A stretch of 64,000 nucleotides of DNA, from contig NGZR01000001.1 of assembly GCA_002197995.1 (NCBI GenBank), positions 13,349,501 to 13,413,500 of the forward strand, given 5' to 3'. Source of the DNA: Gaeumannomyces sp. JS-464. Its lineage: Eukaryota > Ascomycota > Sordariomycetes > Magnaporthales > Magnaporthaceae. Position numbers and translations under genes: made by a program. Every line of letters starts with the position of its first letter. Position 1 is the stretch's first letter. Below, piece by piece: positions 1 through 13,136 of this stretch. The notes beneath the pieces are model-generated. The model ran no database searches. It was not told where the DNA came from and saw only the letters and a list, made by a program, of their open reading frames with translations.

Positions 1-2990
1 ATAAAAGTATAACCGCCACTTTTCGAATGCTCGAATTATCGTTAAAAGGTTTTTATTATATATTTGGTAATTTAATTTAAATCCGTTTAACTTTTACGAA
101 AAAACGTAAGAAAGTATAACCGTTTTTAATCGTTTCGCTATTTAAATTAACCGCCAATCGCGTAACCTAACGCATCGATTTTAACTTTAAAAGGTTTTTT
201 TAAGTTTAAAAATATTAATATTAATTTTTTAACACGTCGTTCCGTAATTGCTTAAAAGCCTTTTATTTTTATTTTCCCTAATAAAATTAGTGGTTATTTT
301 TAGTAAGGTTTATAAATAGTACAGCGATTTTGCTATAACTACAAATAAACCGTTTATAAAAGTTTAAAAACCTTAAAAACCCTCGTACTTTTATAACGGT
401 TTTAAATATAAACCACTTTTTAACTTTTTTAACTTTTTTAAAATCCATATAAACCTATCCAAATGTAATTACGAATTTTAAAAAAGCGACTTTTTGCAAA
501 TACCATTCGCACTTTTCTAGTTTAATAAAAAGCTTTGTATTAAATAGCATTTAAAGCGTTTTATATACGTATTGCTTATATTTTTCCATCGTTTTCGATA
601 AAATTAAAATATCGTTTAAATACGTAAAAATAAAAATGTCGAAATACTCGCGTAATATATAAGTAATTATTTTTTAAAACGTGGTTAATGCATTAGTAAG
701 CCCGAAAGTTATTACTAAAAACTCGTAGCATTTAAGCTTTATTTTAAAAGCCGTAAACCATTTTTAACCCTTTTTAATTTATATTAAATTATAAGCTTTT
801 CGTAAATCCAAAGCTGTAAAATACTAGGCTTTATTAAGCTTATCGCGTAATTTATCGATAAAAAGTAAAAAAATACCGATTTTTAATTATAGCTTCGTTT
901 AATAATGTTATAGGACAAGATTAATGTTAATCCACGTGTACCACGAAGGTAAAAAAAGAACGTTGTTATAACTAGGGCTATAACCGTGCGAAGTTCTTAT
1001 TAAAAACCGATTGCACCGTAACAAATAGGCGGTAATCGATATATATTCGTTCCGTTCCATTTTTTTTCTTTATAAACTCCCGTATTTTATTAAAAAATCG
1101 AAAGGTTTAATATATCCTTTTCGTAAGTTTTTTTCCAGCTATTTTTTAATACCTTTTATTGCCGAAAGCTAAGTTAGTACAGCTTTTAATACTTAAATTG
1201 CGTTTTTAATTTAAGCTTAATTTTAAAATCGAACGGTTTGTGTTCGGGAAGCACGGTTTTTAGGTTTTTCTTAAACAACTTTTCGTATTTGTGGTATTTT
1301 TTTAAAACATTTGCAAGCCGTTTTTTAATATTAGTTTAGTCGTTTTAATCGCTTTCCATTTTAAATAATCGTATATTTATTAGTTAATACTAAATGCAAA
1401 AGTGAATTATTAAATCCTATTACCGTTATAACCTTTTTTCGTTACTTTTTATGCTTACGGTTTAAAGTTCGTAATTAATAAACCGTTTTAATTATTTATA
1501 ACTCCTTGTATTAAATTTAACCGGTAGTTTAATTTATCCGTAAGTTATTTTTCTTAAATTAAAGATTTTAAAAATTATATTTCCTTTTTTTATATTTAGC
1601 TCGTTTAATATAATAATAACGTTTTTTTATTTCGGGTGCGTAATATTATTAATTGTATTTTTCGGTCGATTTATTTTTCATTATAAGCAACGGGTATTTT
1701 TTAACCGTTTTTAATTAATACGGTTAATATTTCCGTTTTGTAGGAATTCCATACCGTTTAACCGTTTATAACGATACGTAATCGCTTTGTATTTCGCAAT
1801 CGATTATTACTTTAACCTTTTTCCTTTAATATTCCATCCGGAATGTTAATAAGTTATATGGTTAAATCGATTTTACTATCGCGAAGGTTTTTATCGGTTT
1901 TCGTTTCCCATTTCGTACTTTTCGTTTAAGTGGTTTTTTTAATTTTTTAATAAAAGGAACGAATACCGTACGTTTGTTTTTTTATTTAAATCGAACAAAA
2001 CGTACGCTCGCGCGATCCGTTAACATTAACCTTCCGCTTTTTATACTATATGTTTTTTGCATTTTATAATTTTACACTTTTCCTAATCGAGCGTTTTAAT
2101 AACGCATAGCATCGAATACCGTTCGCTAGGTTTAAAAACTGCGGTAAACTTACCGATTTGGGCTAATTTTTACCGTGGCAATTGGAATGCTAAACGGGGT
2201 TTAATTTTAAGCTTATTTCTTATTTTCCGTGGGAAAAAGTCGTGTTAAAATTTAAGTTATAAGTGGAATTTGCATTTTCCGTAAATGCATTTTGCTTAAA
2301 ACAAATGCAAATGTTTAAAATGCTTTAAATCGATATTAAAATAGTTTTCCGGTTTTAACGCGGCCTTTTTTAACTCGCTTATATCGTCGAACCGGTACTT
2401 AGCGTACTTAACTTTTTATTAGTTGTTAAACCACGATAAAAGTTAGCCGTTATTTTCGTCCGCCGGGGTGGCGTAATATAACGGGCCATTTGGGTATTTT
2501 AAAACCTTAACGTTTTAAAAACACTTCGAAATATTAAAGGGCGTAAAAACGCGTTAATTTTTTTAATTTGCTTAACTTTTACGAATTATAAATATAAAAG
2601 TTACGTCGTTTAAGCTTTTTATTTATTTTTTAAAACTCGGCTATTTCGAGGTTTTATTCGTTTTAGTTTATTTCGGCGTTAGTATCGGAATTTTCCGACT
2701 TACGAAAAAGGTGGGTTTAATTTAAAAGCTTTTTTTAGGCTTTTCCTTTTTTCGAACCGCTTGCTAAAGTTACTCCCTTTTAAATTCCGCGAAAAGCGGC
2801 ACCGTTTTCCTTTTTAAATTCGTAAGCCCGAAAGCAACGCGTTGCTCGTTTTCGCTATCGTATTTAAACCTTATAGCTTTAAGCATACAAACGTTTCGAA
2901 GTTTCCGAAAGTATTATCCGGTAACCTTTTTATCGAATTAGTATGTGGTATATAACTTATCGTAATAGCTTATTTAATTAAACGCCGATT
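1..2990 (-). pseudogene. pol remnant of copy A (RT region)
   Basis: Translation of the minus strand near 1030-1065 gives the start of a Ty3/gypsy reverse transcriptase (KNGTERIYIDYR), the strand and position predicted from the complete X copy, where the same block lies at 27601-27660. The protease part should lie between here and the gag knuckle. Frames are interrupted by many TAA/TAG codons, and the RT is further split by the solo LTR at 906-1023. RNase H and integrase lie beyond the left edge. Confidence 0.75.
906..1023. repeat. 118-bp solo LTR of another family inside copy A
   Basis: An extra segment absent from the aligned position of the complete X copy (near 27590). It begins TGTTATAGG and ends CCGTAACA, giving the TG..CA ends and short inverted termini of an LTR. 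Flanks AATAA and AATAG look like a 5-bp target duplication with one RIP-type change. No second copy of this LTR was seen in the window. It splits the reverse transcriptase frame of copy A. Confidence 0.6.
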
Positions 2991-4053
2991 CGAAGTATAA
3001 GCCTTTTTATATTAGGCTTTTTTATATTGGTTAAAAGTTAGCTATTTAGCGGTTATTATCCTTTTAAAAGCAATTTGCTTTAATATAACCGGTTTAGCCG
3101 CATTTAAAGCATTTCCCGTTTTTCGGGTTTTGCTTTTACTTTTTTTGCTGCTTTTATTGCTAGTAAGCGGTTTTCGCGCCAAAATTTATAAAGTTTAAAT
3201 GCGTTTCGTAAGCAGTAATAAGCTATTACTTAGCTTTTTTTTAATTAGCTTTATTATTTTATGCCGTATTTTTAAAACCATATTTTTTCTTTTTTTATTA
3301 TCGTTTATACAGTTTATCGCTAATACGAATTGCGTTTTTAACGTAATCCGTAAAAAACTCGGGGCGATTTTGCTTTGTAAATTTATTTTTTACGTTTTCG
3401 CGCAATCCGTTATAAAAGTATAGTATTAACTTAGCGTTATTTTAATCGAACTTTATATTAATCCGTTGGAAATCCGCTGCATATTTAACCGCGGCCTTTC
3501 GCTGTTTAAAGGTTAGCAAATCTTTTTCGGCGATTCGGGTTTCGTCGATTATTTTAAACACTTTTTCGACCTTTTTTTTAAAGGTTTTAAAATTAGCAAA
3601 AGTAAGCTTAATAGTTTTTTTAGCTATTTTTATACCTTTTAAAATAATCGTTTTAAGTTAGTTAAAACCACTTTTTTATTTTACCGTTTAACTTAATAGT
3701 AACGTAAACAGCCTTTTATTTTTGGTTTACGAATTGTTAGTTGTAAAACTTAAAATAGCTTTTGCATTCGATAAAAAACGTTTTAAATTTACCGTTTTCC
3801 TTTTCGTAAAGATTTAAAAACGGGAATTTATACGCTCGGATTGCGATAAGCGTTTTAAAAAATACCAATTTCGTAGTAAATTGCTTTATTTTAGCTTAGC
3901 TTTTAGGGATTTCGTCCGCTATAAGTTTAAAAAAGCTAGCCGTGTAAATTGTTTGTTAAAGTCGTATTTAACACCGTTAAAAGTAAAAACCGTGGTTTTT
4001 TCCTTTTTAAGCTTTTTGCTATTGCTTGTTATAATTGCATTATCCTCTTTCCG
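2990..4053 (-). pseudogene. gag remnant of copy A with CCHC zinc knuckle
   Basis: Read leftward from just inside the 5' LTR. A nucleocapsid zinc knuckle is visible at 3070-3111: minus-strand translation gives CFKCG, a stop, then TGYIKANC, which is CX2CX4HX4C with the histidine codon changed to Tyr and one CAA turned into TAA. The upstream part matches the gag of the complete X copy (29640-30632). In life it would be the structural capsid/nucleocapsid precursor. The open frame 3199-3423 on the other strand is a chance shadow. Confidence 0.75.
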
Positions 4054-4081
4054 ATAAAGTATTAAATAAAATTAATTAAAA

Positions 4082-4522
4082 TGTTATAATTAAAAGTTTG
4101 CTTTTAAAGTAAAGCATTTCGAAGGAAGAAAAAACAGTTTCGCTAATTTAATTAATAGAAAAACACGTAACTTAAAAAAACAATTTAATTACTTACTTTA
4201 AAAAATGTTTAAAAACTAACTTAAATTAATTAATACCAAAGCCTTAGTTAAAACTATTTAAAATAAAAAGGAAATCCATTTCTTATATATATATATTACT
4301 TTTTTAATAGTTTTTTGGATTTATAATTTTGCTAAATTTATAAATCCATTTTAAATTTATTACTTTATTACAAATTTACATATCTTTTTTAAATTTATTG
4401 CTTTATTACAAATTTACAAATTTTGCTTAAATTACGTAACTTTACGTGTTTAAATGCGAGGTGGGTATTATTCGAAGCCCTTTTTATCCTGTTATTTTAA
4501 AGCTTACATGCTAGTCGTAATA
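4082..4522 (-). repeat. LTR of family X, copy A
   Basis: Begins TGTTATAATT and ends TCGTAATA on the plus strand. It aligns end to end with the LTRs at 14069-14540, 23641-24069 and 30655-31083. Because the element is read on the minus strand, this is its 5' LTR, where transcription would start. Confidence 0.85.
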
Positions 4523-5994
4523 AGTGTTCGAAATAATCGATAAAATTTAAATCGCTAAAAAAGATTTGTTAGCGTTTAAATAACGAAAAACCGCGGTTAA
4601 ATACGTTGCGAACTTTTAACGGATTAGTATTAAACTTAATTAAAGCAACGCTACGTTAATATTACACTTTTATAACAAATTGCGCGAAAACGTAAAAAAT
4701 AAATTCGCGAAATAAAATCGCTTCGAATTTTTTACGGATTATGTTAAAAACGCAATTCGTATTAATAATAAATTATACGAACGATAATAAAAAAAGATAT
4801 GGTTTTAAAAATGCGGTATAAAATAATAAAGTTAATTAAAAAAAAAGTTAAATAATAAATTATTACAATTTACAAAACGCATTTAAACTTTATAAACTTT
4901 AATGCGGGAACCGTTTATTAGTAATAAAAGTAATAAAAAAAGTAAAAGCAAAATTTAAAAAACGAGAAATGCTTTAAGTGCGGTTAAACTGGCTATATTA
5001 AAACAAATTGCTTTTAACGGGATAATAACCGCCAAATAGCTAATTTTTAACAAACGTAAAAAAGCTTAGCCTAAAAAAACGGTGCTTTAAACTAGCGTTT
5101 AACTTAACAAATTGTTATAACGAATTGTACGCTACATATTAATTCGATAAAAAGGTTATCGAATAATACCTTTAAAAACTACGAAATATTACTATGTTTA
5201 AAGCTATTAAAATCGAGTATAATAGCGAAGGAAAACAACTGGTCGTTTTTAAACTTACGGGTTAAAAAAAAAAAAACGTTGTTTTTCGCTAAGCTTAAAA
5301 AAAAGCAACTTTAACAAGCGAGTTAAAAAAAGCAAACCCGAAAAAAAGCGTTTAAGCTAAATACACCTTTTTTAGAAATCGGAAAATTTTAATACCGACG
5401 CGAAAATGGGAAAAAACGAGTAAAACGTTATTATTACCCAGTTTTAAAAGCACGCGAAACGAGCGTAAAACGGCATTAATAGTAAACTTTTTAATTCGCA
5501 ACTTTATAAAACCTTAAATAACGGCAAACATTAATACGTTTTTATACCATTTAACGTTTTAAAGTGTTTTTAAAACGTTAAAATTTTAAAATACTTTAAT
5601 AAACCGTTATATTACGCCATTTTAACGGACGGAAATAACAGTTAACTTTTATTATAGTTTAACGATTAATAGGAAGTTAAATATGCTAAATACCGGTTTA
5701 ACAACACAAACGCGTTAAAAAAAAGCTGCGTTAAACTTTAAAAACCACTTTAGCATTAATTTAAAACACTTTAAATATTTGCACTTTTTTATAAGCAAAA
5801 TGCATTTATAAAAAATGCAAATTTCACTTATAACTTAAACTTAAATACGATTTTTTCCTTTGAAAAATAAAAAACAAATTTAAAAATAAACCGCGGTTAA
5901 CATTCCAATTGCTACGGTAAAAACCAGCCCGTATCGGTAAGTTTACCGCAATTTTTAAACCTAACGAACGGTACTTAATGCTATATATTATTAA
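4523..5994 (+). pseudogene. Family X copy H, gag part (plus strand)
   Basis: Reverse-complement homologue of about 2100-3570 in copy A. A zinc knuckle is visible at 4970-5011 (CFKCG, stop, TGYIKTNC; the His is again Tyr). The sequence starts directly after LTR A and stops at the copia insertion at 5995, resuming at 13372. H is the oldest recognisable layer in the left third: A, B and the copia element all sit inside it. The open frame 5824-6024 on the minus strand is a shadow. Confidence 0.8.
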
Positions 5995-6230
5995 TGTTAA
6001 TAGGAATGGTACTCCTATAAGCACGGAAATCTCCTAAAAGGAAAAAACAAAAATCTATAAATTTGGAACTGGTGTTTGTAGTAATGTATGTTTATATAGG
6101 GATCTAATTACAAGAAGGGGATTACAAAATCCCCTTTTGTAAGCTCGTAAAAACGCACGGCCCGTAGGCTTGCGGCTTTACGAAGCGTGGGCTTTTTTTA
6201 AATACACGCGTTAAATTACGTGGATTAACA
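5995..6230 (-). repeat. Copia 3' LTR (left)
   Basis: Begins TGTTAATAGG and ends ATTAACA with perfect terminal inversion. Matches 13137-13371 along its whole length and, reversed, the LTRs at 59548 and 61216. The purine-rich stretch read on the minus strand from 6246 to 6231 is the likely polypurine tract. Confidence 0.9.
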
Positions 6231-7569
6231 CTGGCAATTCTTTCTTTAAACGCGTGCATCGGTAAATGCTCGTTTTTCCAAATCCCGGGATTTTACAATA
6301 TTAATAACAAAGGAATCCGGATCTGGTAACCTGCTTTAAAAACAAAAGAAAAAAGGGCAAAAGGATTGTACTAAATATCGGTAAAAATTGTAAATAAGGA
6401 TTGTAAATAGGAATAATAGAAAATGGGGCAATGTTTAGTTAAACGTTCGTAAAATTAGGTAATGCCGGATTAAATGCGTATAATAGCAGTAAATAAATTT
6501 AATAAAAATTTATTAGGCCGTGTGCGTGCTAATCGGTGTAATAGGAAAAAGCAAATCGAAAGGATAACTTAACGGGCCTAGGATATTTTAAAAGCCGTAG
6601 GCCTTAATCGTTATAATTTAAAACTTAATTTTTACAATTACAAATATTAATATCCCCGCTGCCTGCCTGCCTGCTTGCCGATCTTTGCTTTACTGTTTTG
6701 CTGCTCGACTAATTACCGCGATAGTATCCACTCGCTTTAAAGGAGTTGGCAAAGGCAAATCCGTTAAAAAAGGTTAAGTTGGCGTTAAAACGGTCCTAAA
6801 TAATGGCGTTAAAAAACTCGTGCTAAAAAGGGAAAAGGCAAATCCCCTGCTTGCCCGCGTTTTGCAAAAGGCAAACAAAAATCGTTTTTATGCTTAAATT
6901 GCTTTAACTTTCTTTTGGCCGGCAAGTTCGATAAAATTAGGGTTTTAATACCAAGCCGGTCGGTAACCGTTGCTAGTCCTATGCTTTTGGTTATTCGTGT
7001 TAACCGGTGTAAATAATCTTTTAAGCTTTGGTTTGCTAATCTTTTGCGCTAACGACCGGTAGTTTTAAAATCGCAATGGTTTTAACCAAAAAGTTTATAA
7101 TTAAATATTTCCGCGAAACTATTATTAATAAAGTATAATACTAATTTTTTATTTAACTATTTTAATGCTTTGTTAACCGTGCTTTCGCTATTTTTAGGAT
7201 TTCGCGAAATGGCGTACTATTACCAAATGCATAATCCTTTTTAAAAAGGAGGAATAAGCCGGTAAGGTTAACGCTAATTTTATTAAAAAGTGCTGCTAAT
7301 CGGAAAGCGGCGGGCCGCGCTGCCGTTTACGTATGTTTAATGCGGCGTTTTTAAAAGCAAAGGATAGCTTATTTAAAGCTTTAACGATAACGAGGATAAG
7401 GACGAAAAAATGGCGAAAAGGGAAAAAAGGATAAAATGCTAGTAATGTCGATAAATAAGCTGGTAATATGTCCGGCAATGGTAAAGGTTTTTCCTAAAGC
7501 TTAAAATAATCGTTCGTAGATCGTTTTCCGGTTGTTTTAGCGTTTTAGTAATTTCGTTTTTTTTAGTTA
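6231..7569. other. Copia 3' noncoding region
   Basis: About 1.3 kb between the end of RNase H and the 3' LTR. The first 240 bases (6231-6470) align in reverse with 60980-61215 of the short derivative, so this end is a conserved cis-acting region. The rest contains short direct repeats of CTGC near 6660 and no recognisable coding. The frame at 7296-7478 is a chance opening. Confidence 0.6.
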
Positions 7570-10500
7570 TATTGTTAGCCATTTTTAAGTTATAACAAAT
7601 CGATTTTAACCGCTTTCTTTCGCTTTTTTTTTTTTTTCGCGCTTTACTTAACCCTCGATTCGTACCGTTATCGTATTGCTTATAACAAATTTTCCAAAGC
7701 TTTATTTAGCTAATTTTTATTATCGCGTTTGCCGGATTATTTAATCCTGCGATTTAGCGGATTTCGTCGATTTCGCGGCTTTCGTAGGATTTTTTAAATG
7801 TTATAATATCGATTATAAGCTTTTTTTCCGCTATTATGCCTAATTATACGAGGCATTAATATAGCGAAAAGCTATCGGTAAATTATTAATTTCGGGGCTT
7901 TTTAGTTTAGCTTTTTAAAAATCGTTGCGAGCGTTAAATTAAAAAACGTAAATTGCATTAAACCCGTTAACCATTCCGTAAATTTCATTTGCGAAAACGC
8001 TTTTCGTAACCTTTTGCATTTAACTAACGTTTAATGCAAAATGTTCCCGATTAGTTAAAAGCTGGTTTTTTAATCGTCGGATTTTTTATTACCTAATATA
8101 ATTACGAACCCGATTTGTAAATTTAAGTTTAAATTGTTTGCGAATAATATTTATAAAAGCGTAAAAGTTTTTTGATTTAATAAAACGTATTTTAGCCTTT
8201 TTTAAGCGTTATTAATTTGCTATTTAATTTTTTTGTTTAGCTTAACCACGTTTTTTTATCCCGGGTTTTTGGCTTACGCCGTTACGGAATAGTCGAATGC
8301 GGCTTTGGTTGGCATATAAACTAATATATGCGTTTCGAGCTTTTTAAACGATATATTTATGGTTTAAGCTTTTTAAATCGGTTTTTATTAGCTCGAGCTT
8401 TTTACTTTTTTTTTTTGTCGAATTTCGAGCTTATAATTTCCTATTAGGATTTTGCACCCGTTAAAGTCGGCTTCGTTTCCCGTTTAAAAATCGATTTCGG
8501 TTTTGCACGAAAGTTGCTTTTTAAATCGCTAATTTTTCTTTTATTAAAAAGTCCGGTTTTTAAAATTTAAAGTGTTATTTATTTGCATATTTACGATTTT
8601 AAAGCTTTGTCCGTTTTCCGAAATAAGCAAATAAAAATCGTAGCTTAACGTTTGGCAATTTAAGCGCTTTTTATAGTGCTTTTAATAGGTAACGAACTAA
8701 TGCAAGCCTAATTCCGCGATCCCGTAAAAAGGCTTAATTACTTTAATAACGTGCCCGGTTTAAACCATATTAATAACTTTTTAAATAAGCGCAAAAAAAC
8801 GTTTTTTTTGCAATTTTAATTCCAATTGGTATACGTTTAGCTAATATTCGGATTATTAAATTAAATTTTATAAGCGTAAGCGATAGTGCGATCGCTAGGA
8901 TTAATCGTTAGCTGCATTTTATAATCGTGGGAAATTGCGTAAAATATTATGTTTTTCCTCGTCGTTATATCCTATGGCTACGAATTTCGATTTTTTAAAA
9001 GGCTTTAAAGTTTGCCTTTTTTTATTTATAATCCGTAATCCAAAAATCGTGGCTCGGTTAAAAGTTTTTCCAATAATCGGCTTAATTATTTTAACGTCGA
9101 TAAATGCGTTTAGTTTTTATTAAGTCGTTGTTTAAATGGTGGACCGGGAGCTGTAATTTTGCCTTTTTGTTTAAGTCGGATCGCTAATTAGTAGGATTAG
9201 TGCTTTTTAGCGCTTAAAAACGTCGTGTGCATTTGCCGAAAGCTTCGTTTTATTGCAATTGTTAGTTATGCGTTTTTGCAAAAGCGACTTCGTTTATTGG
9301 GACCTTAGGTAATACCGTAATTTTAAATAAAATGGCTATTTAATTTTAGGGCTTTTTGTTTTACTGTTTTGCAACCTTTTTTTTCGGGGGTTTTTTTCGG
9401 CGTTTTAGCTATTCGGGCTTAGGGTATTCGAAAAGTGCTGGCTGCTTTTCGGATTTTTATACGATAGGTTTTTTTGCTTTATAATAAGGTTTAACCACCG
9501 TGCTTTTAAAAATCGCGTTGCCGTTAATCGTTTTTACCGTAATTAACGTGTTTTGTTATACATAGGACTTTGTACGGGCCTTGCTATCCGTCCTTTTCCC
9601 GAAATACTAAAACTTTATTTTTTAAAGCTAAAAAGCTCGAAAGCACCCGTTTTATGTTTGGTTCGTTACGTACAGCCAATGCTTTTTACATACGTCGCTT
9701 ATCGTATAAAATCCGGATTTTGCCATGGCTTTTTTAATTGCAGCGGTTTTTTGTACCTGGGTTTATAAAAGTGGCGATTCGTTATTAATTTAAAGCATTG
9801 CTTTAAAAACGAGCAGTGTAAAAACAAGTCCGTCGGGGCCGGTCGTATCGTTTACGGCTTTTACTGCTTTTAAAGCACCGATTCGAAATGCATAATTAGG
9901 CATTTTATCGGATAATATTAAAAGTTCGGCGTAAAAAGGCGTGATATTTTTTAATTTTGCCGATTAACTAATGCGCTTCGATTGGGACTTATTTATAAGT
10001 GATTTTAAAAAGCTTTATTTTAATTTAAAATTCGCTCGCGGCGAAATTAATACCGGCATTATGAAAAATTACGTTAAAAGGCTTTAAATAAACGTCGATT
10101 TAGCACCGTTTAAAGGCTTTTTACGTTTTTTTTGCCGATATGTTTTTAAAAGCGCTATAGCATTAAAAGCTATGCTCGCATCGATTACGTAAAAGATTGG
10201 TTTGTAATTAATGTAAAACACGTTTACAATCATTTCGTGGTTAAAATCGATATCGTTTAAAGTTTAAATTAAAAGCGTTATAATGTAAAACCTTTTTTTT
10301 AACAAAAACGGCATATTCGGTTAATTATTGCAAAAGCGTCGCAATTAGCCTCGTGCTTTGCACGCTTTAAAACGTTTTAAAGTTTATCGATAAATGGGTG
10401 CCTAAAGCGCTTATATACGCGCTTTAGCTTAGCTTTCGTAAGGAAAACTGCTTTCGCGATTTTTGTTTCCGTTATAAAGCTAACTACCGTTGTAACGTGG

Positions 10501-11200
10501 GTAACGTCGTTAAGAAAAAACCAAAAGTGGCCGTGCCTTTTTATAATCGGGACGCGCGTACCGTCGTTTTTATAAACTCGTTGCGCGTGTTATTTAAGTA
10601 AACGTGCAATGCATTTATATTTGCAAAGCATAATAGGAAAAAGGTCGGAATTAAACCATAAAAAACGTAATTTGGCCGATTGGGGTTGGAATAGTGATCT
10701 TTCCGGTATTAAAAACAGCTTTTTTTAATCCGAAAATTACGCGTTTTTTGTGCCTGTTTATATTAACGACGAGATTTGGCTTGTAGCGTTGGAATGCGTG
10801 GATTTAATTCTTTCCCGGCCGTAAAAGTTATTACTACACTTATATCCGGAAAAATCTTTTGTTATTGCTTAGTGCTTCGGATTTTATATTAAACTAATAT
10901 TTAATCCGCAGGAATATGGGAATAAAGCTTGTTAAATCCCGAGTTTTAGCGCTTATAAATGCGGTAAGTAAAAGCCTTTTTAATTAGGTATGCGGCCGTA
11001 ATGGAGGTTATAAAATAGCTGCTTTTATAATCCTCCTTTCCTTTTGTTTTTTAATCGTTAAAATTAAAGGATGGCTATTCCTCTTTATCGGTGCTTTCGG
11101 GCTTTATTAATGCGAAAAATTAAATGTACCTTTTGCGTGGTTTATTTTATGCCTTTTTTTGTGTTTTCCATTGTTTTTTAAATCGTCGTTATTTTTAAAA
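7570..11200 (-). pseudogene. Copia pol remnant (integrase, RT, RNase H)
   Basis: Minus-strand translation gives fungal copia signatures in order. Near 10200-10260 the integrase core region reads DFNHEMIVNVFYINYKPIFY, and a zinc-binding-region-like stretch ending in a HP motif lies about 10380-10450. Near 8660-8780 the RT block reads VIKPFYGIAELGLH. At about 7600-8130 there is the RNase H/C-terminal block, including a stretch related to the SYERREI motif of these elements. Stops are nearly all TAA/TAG at expected Gln codons. No open segment exceeds about 70 codons. Small plus-strand frames here (8935, 9553) are shadows. Confidence 0.8.
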
Positions 11201-12700
11201 AAGTGGCGTGTCGATTTGCAATCCGGCTTTTTGCAAATTTAACAACCGCGTGTATATAGGCGTAAACGGGGGTTCGGTTGGAAGGATTTGGGTTTATATG
11301 TTCGGTTTCGGCTTTTATTATCCCTTTTGCGATTTTTGTAATTTTTAAACTTCCGTTTTACAAAATGGATGCCGAAAGGTCGTGCGTTTTTTTCCATTCG
11401 CATTATGCTTTTAAATTGGGAAAATAGGCTTTTAAAAGTTTTATTGGGATTTATAAAAACGGTTTTAAACTTCGACATACTTTGGATTGCTTTTAAAGTG
11501 CTTGCAATTAGCTGGTTTTCGTTTTAATAGGAAGGTTCGAAAGCGCGTTAGCAATTTTGCAGCTTATTTAGAAAAGTTTGCAAAACTTTTATATTAGATT
11601 TGTTTATATTAGCGATTTTTAAACGGATTGTTTAAAAAGTAATCGAGCTTTAGTTTGTATAGTATAGTAATCGGTTAACTTTAATATCGAAATGCGCTTT
11701 AAAATTATATAAATCTTTTAAAAGGGGGCTATACCCGATATACCGGGTGTACCACTGCTTTGCTTTACTTTAAAGTGCTTAAAGAAAAATCGCATGGAGC
11801 TATAAAAGGGTATTTCGAGGGTTTCGCATATGGTTGCGAAAAATAAATCTTATCGTCCAGGATATCGTATGGATTACCGGAATAGCTGTACTTTTTATCC
11901 CACGCGTTTTGGAATGCTTTTATTAAGCTTTTATCGACGGCGGCGTTAAGCACCTTTTTAAAAGGAGGTTGTTTGTATAGTAACTTCGCAAACGCTAGGG
12001 TTTTATATTAGGGACGTAATGTTTTTATATCTTGTAATCCATCGATCGGTTAAATGGTTTTCCCACGATCCTTTTGCTTTATATATTGCTTATAGTAGGA
12101 CTTTTATATATGCGTGGGTTAAATGTTCGTTAAAGCTAAAAATTGGTTGCTTAAGGGATCGGTGCGGTTTCGGGTAAAAAAAGGGGTTGCAAAAGGTATA
12201 AAGCGGTGGTTTAATTATTTGGGAAATCGGTGCGCTTTTAAAAACGGTAATTTTTAATAAAAGAAAAAGTGGAGGGCTTTGGGATTTTATTCATGGAAAG
12301 GGTAAAGGAGTTTCGATAAAAACGAAATAAAGCCCTGGAGCGTTTTGGCGATTTTTGGATTTCATTTCCGCTAGTTTGTTGCTCGGCGGTAAGCTTCGCT
12401 AACGAAATGGCGGGTCGCATTATTCCAAAGGCATTTATAGCAGTAATCGAAGGATTGGCCTTTGGAAAAGTTATACGATTTTGGAAAGCAAAAAGGTGTA
12501 ATTTTGTAGTAAAAGTTGTTATCCTAAAGATTAATTCTTATCGCATAACTTGCATAATCCTTTCGCTAAGCTTTCCTTTTAGTAAGCCAGGTACGGGGAA
12601 AGCAATGTTTTAAGCATTTATACGTTCCGGCGAGCGATGGAAGCTTAATTTGGTAATCCTTCGAAACTATATAATGGTTTTAATAGGAAGGGCATGTCGA
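11200..12700 (-). pseudogene. Copia gag remnant
   Basis: Open pieces at 11765-11953 (a stretch AFQNAWDKKYSYSGNPYDIL) and 11239-11478 (Lys/Arg/Asn-rich) lie on the pol strand immediately upstream of integrase, the position of copia gag. The basic 11239-11478 piece resembles the nucleic-acid-binding tail of such gags; no CCHC knuckle was identified. Assignment rests on position and strand more than on motifs. Confidence 0.55.
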
Positions 12701-13136
12701 TATTCTTTGCGAGGAATTTAGGGAGGTCGAATGTTATTAGTGCGCTTTTTGTGATTATTTTTTGCTTATTGCTAAGCTCCTTTGCCGTTTGTTATTCCGA
12801 AGTGTCGGATATGTTATCGGTAAAGGGGGACGAGTAATATCGTTTAGGTAATCGATTTAAAAGTCCAGTCGCTTAACGCAGGAAGGTGCTTAAAAGGATT
12901 ACGTAACGCCTTTTTCACAGTTGTTTAAATTTTATAAACAAAGATTTAATCGCTTGTAATAAAAAGGTGCTTTTAATGCGTAATCGACTTTCGTGTAACG
13001 CGTTACCAAACAGTGGAATTCGATTTCTTTACTTTTAAACTTTTACGTTAACCTAATCGTTTTTTCCAAAAAGGTATTAAACGTTTAAATCCTTTACCTT
13101 GCTGTTTATATTGCCTTTTTAAGTAACACTAATTAG
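12701..13136. other. Copia 5' leader
   Basis: Between gag and the 5' LTR. From about 12850 to 13136 it aligns in reverse with 59783-60075 of the short copia derivative, for example at the GTAACGCC block near 12904 and the TGGAATTCGATT block near 13014. It probably holds the primer-binding and packaging signals; the minus-strand bases next to the LTR read CTAATTAG in both elements. Confidence 0.65.

Larger units (their letters stand above)
1..4522 (-). mobile_element. Ty3/gypsy chromovirus, family X, copy A (left part outside window)
   Basis: Minus-strand LTR retrotransposon running off the left edge. It is collinear with 26691-31083 of the complete X copy, showing reverse transcriptase, gag and one LTR. 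The 5' LTR is at 4082-4522, so gag is read leftward from about 4053. It was inserted into the plus-strand X copy H: the sequence right of the LTR resumes H's gag, and AGTGT (4523-4527) is the expected target duplication, whose partner lies outside the window. Heavily RIP-mutated and inactive. Confidence 0.85.

Noticed and set aside
3199..3423. Open frames of 60-100 codons in the retroelements as possible small genes
   Set aside because: They lie on the strand opposite to recognised gag/pol or in noncoding parts, have no family features, and are expected by chance. The same applies to 5824, 7296, 8935, 9553, 12407, 17465 and similar.
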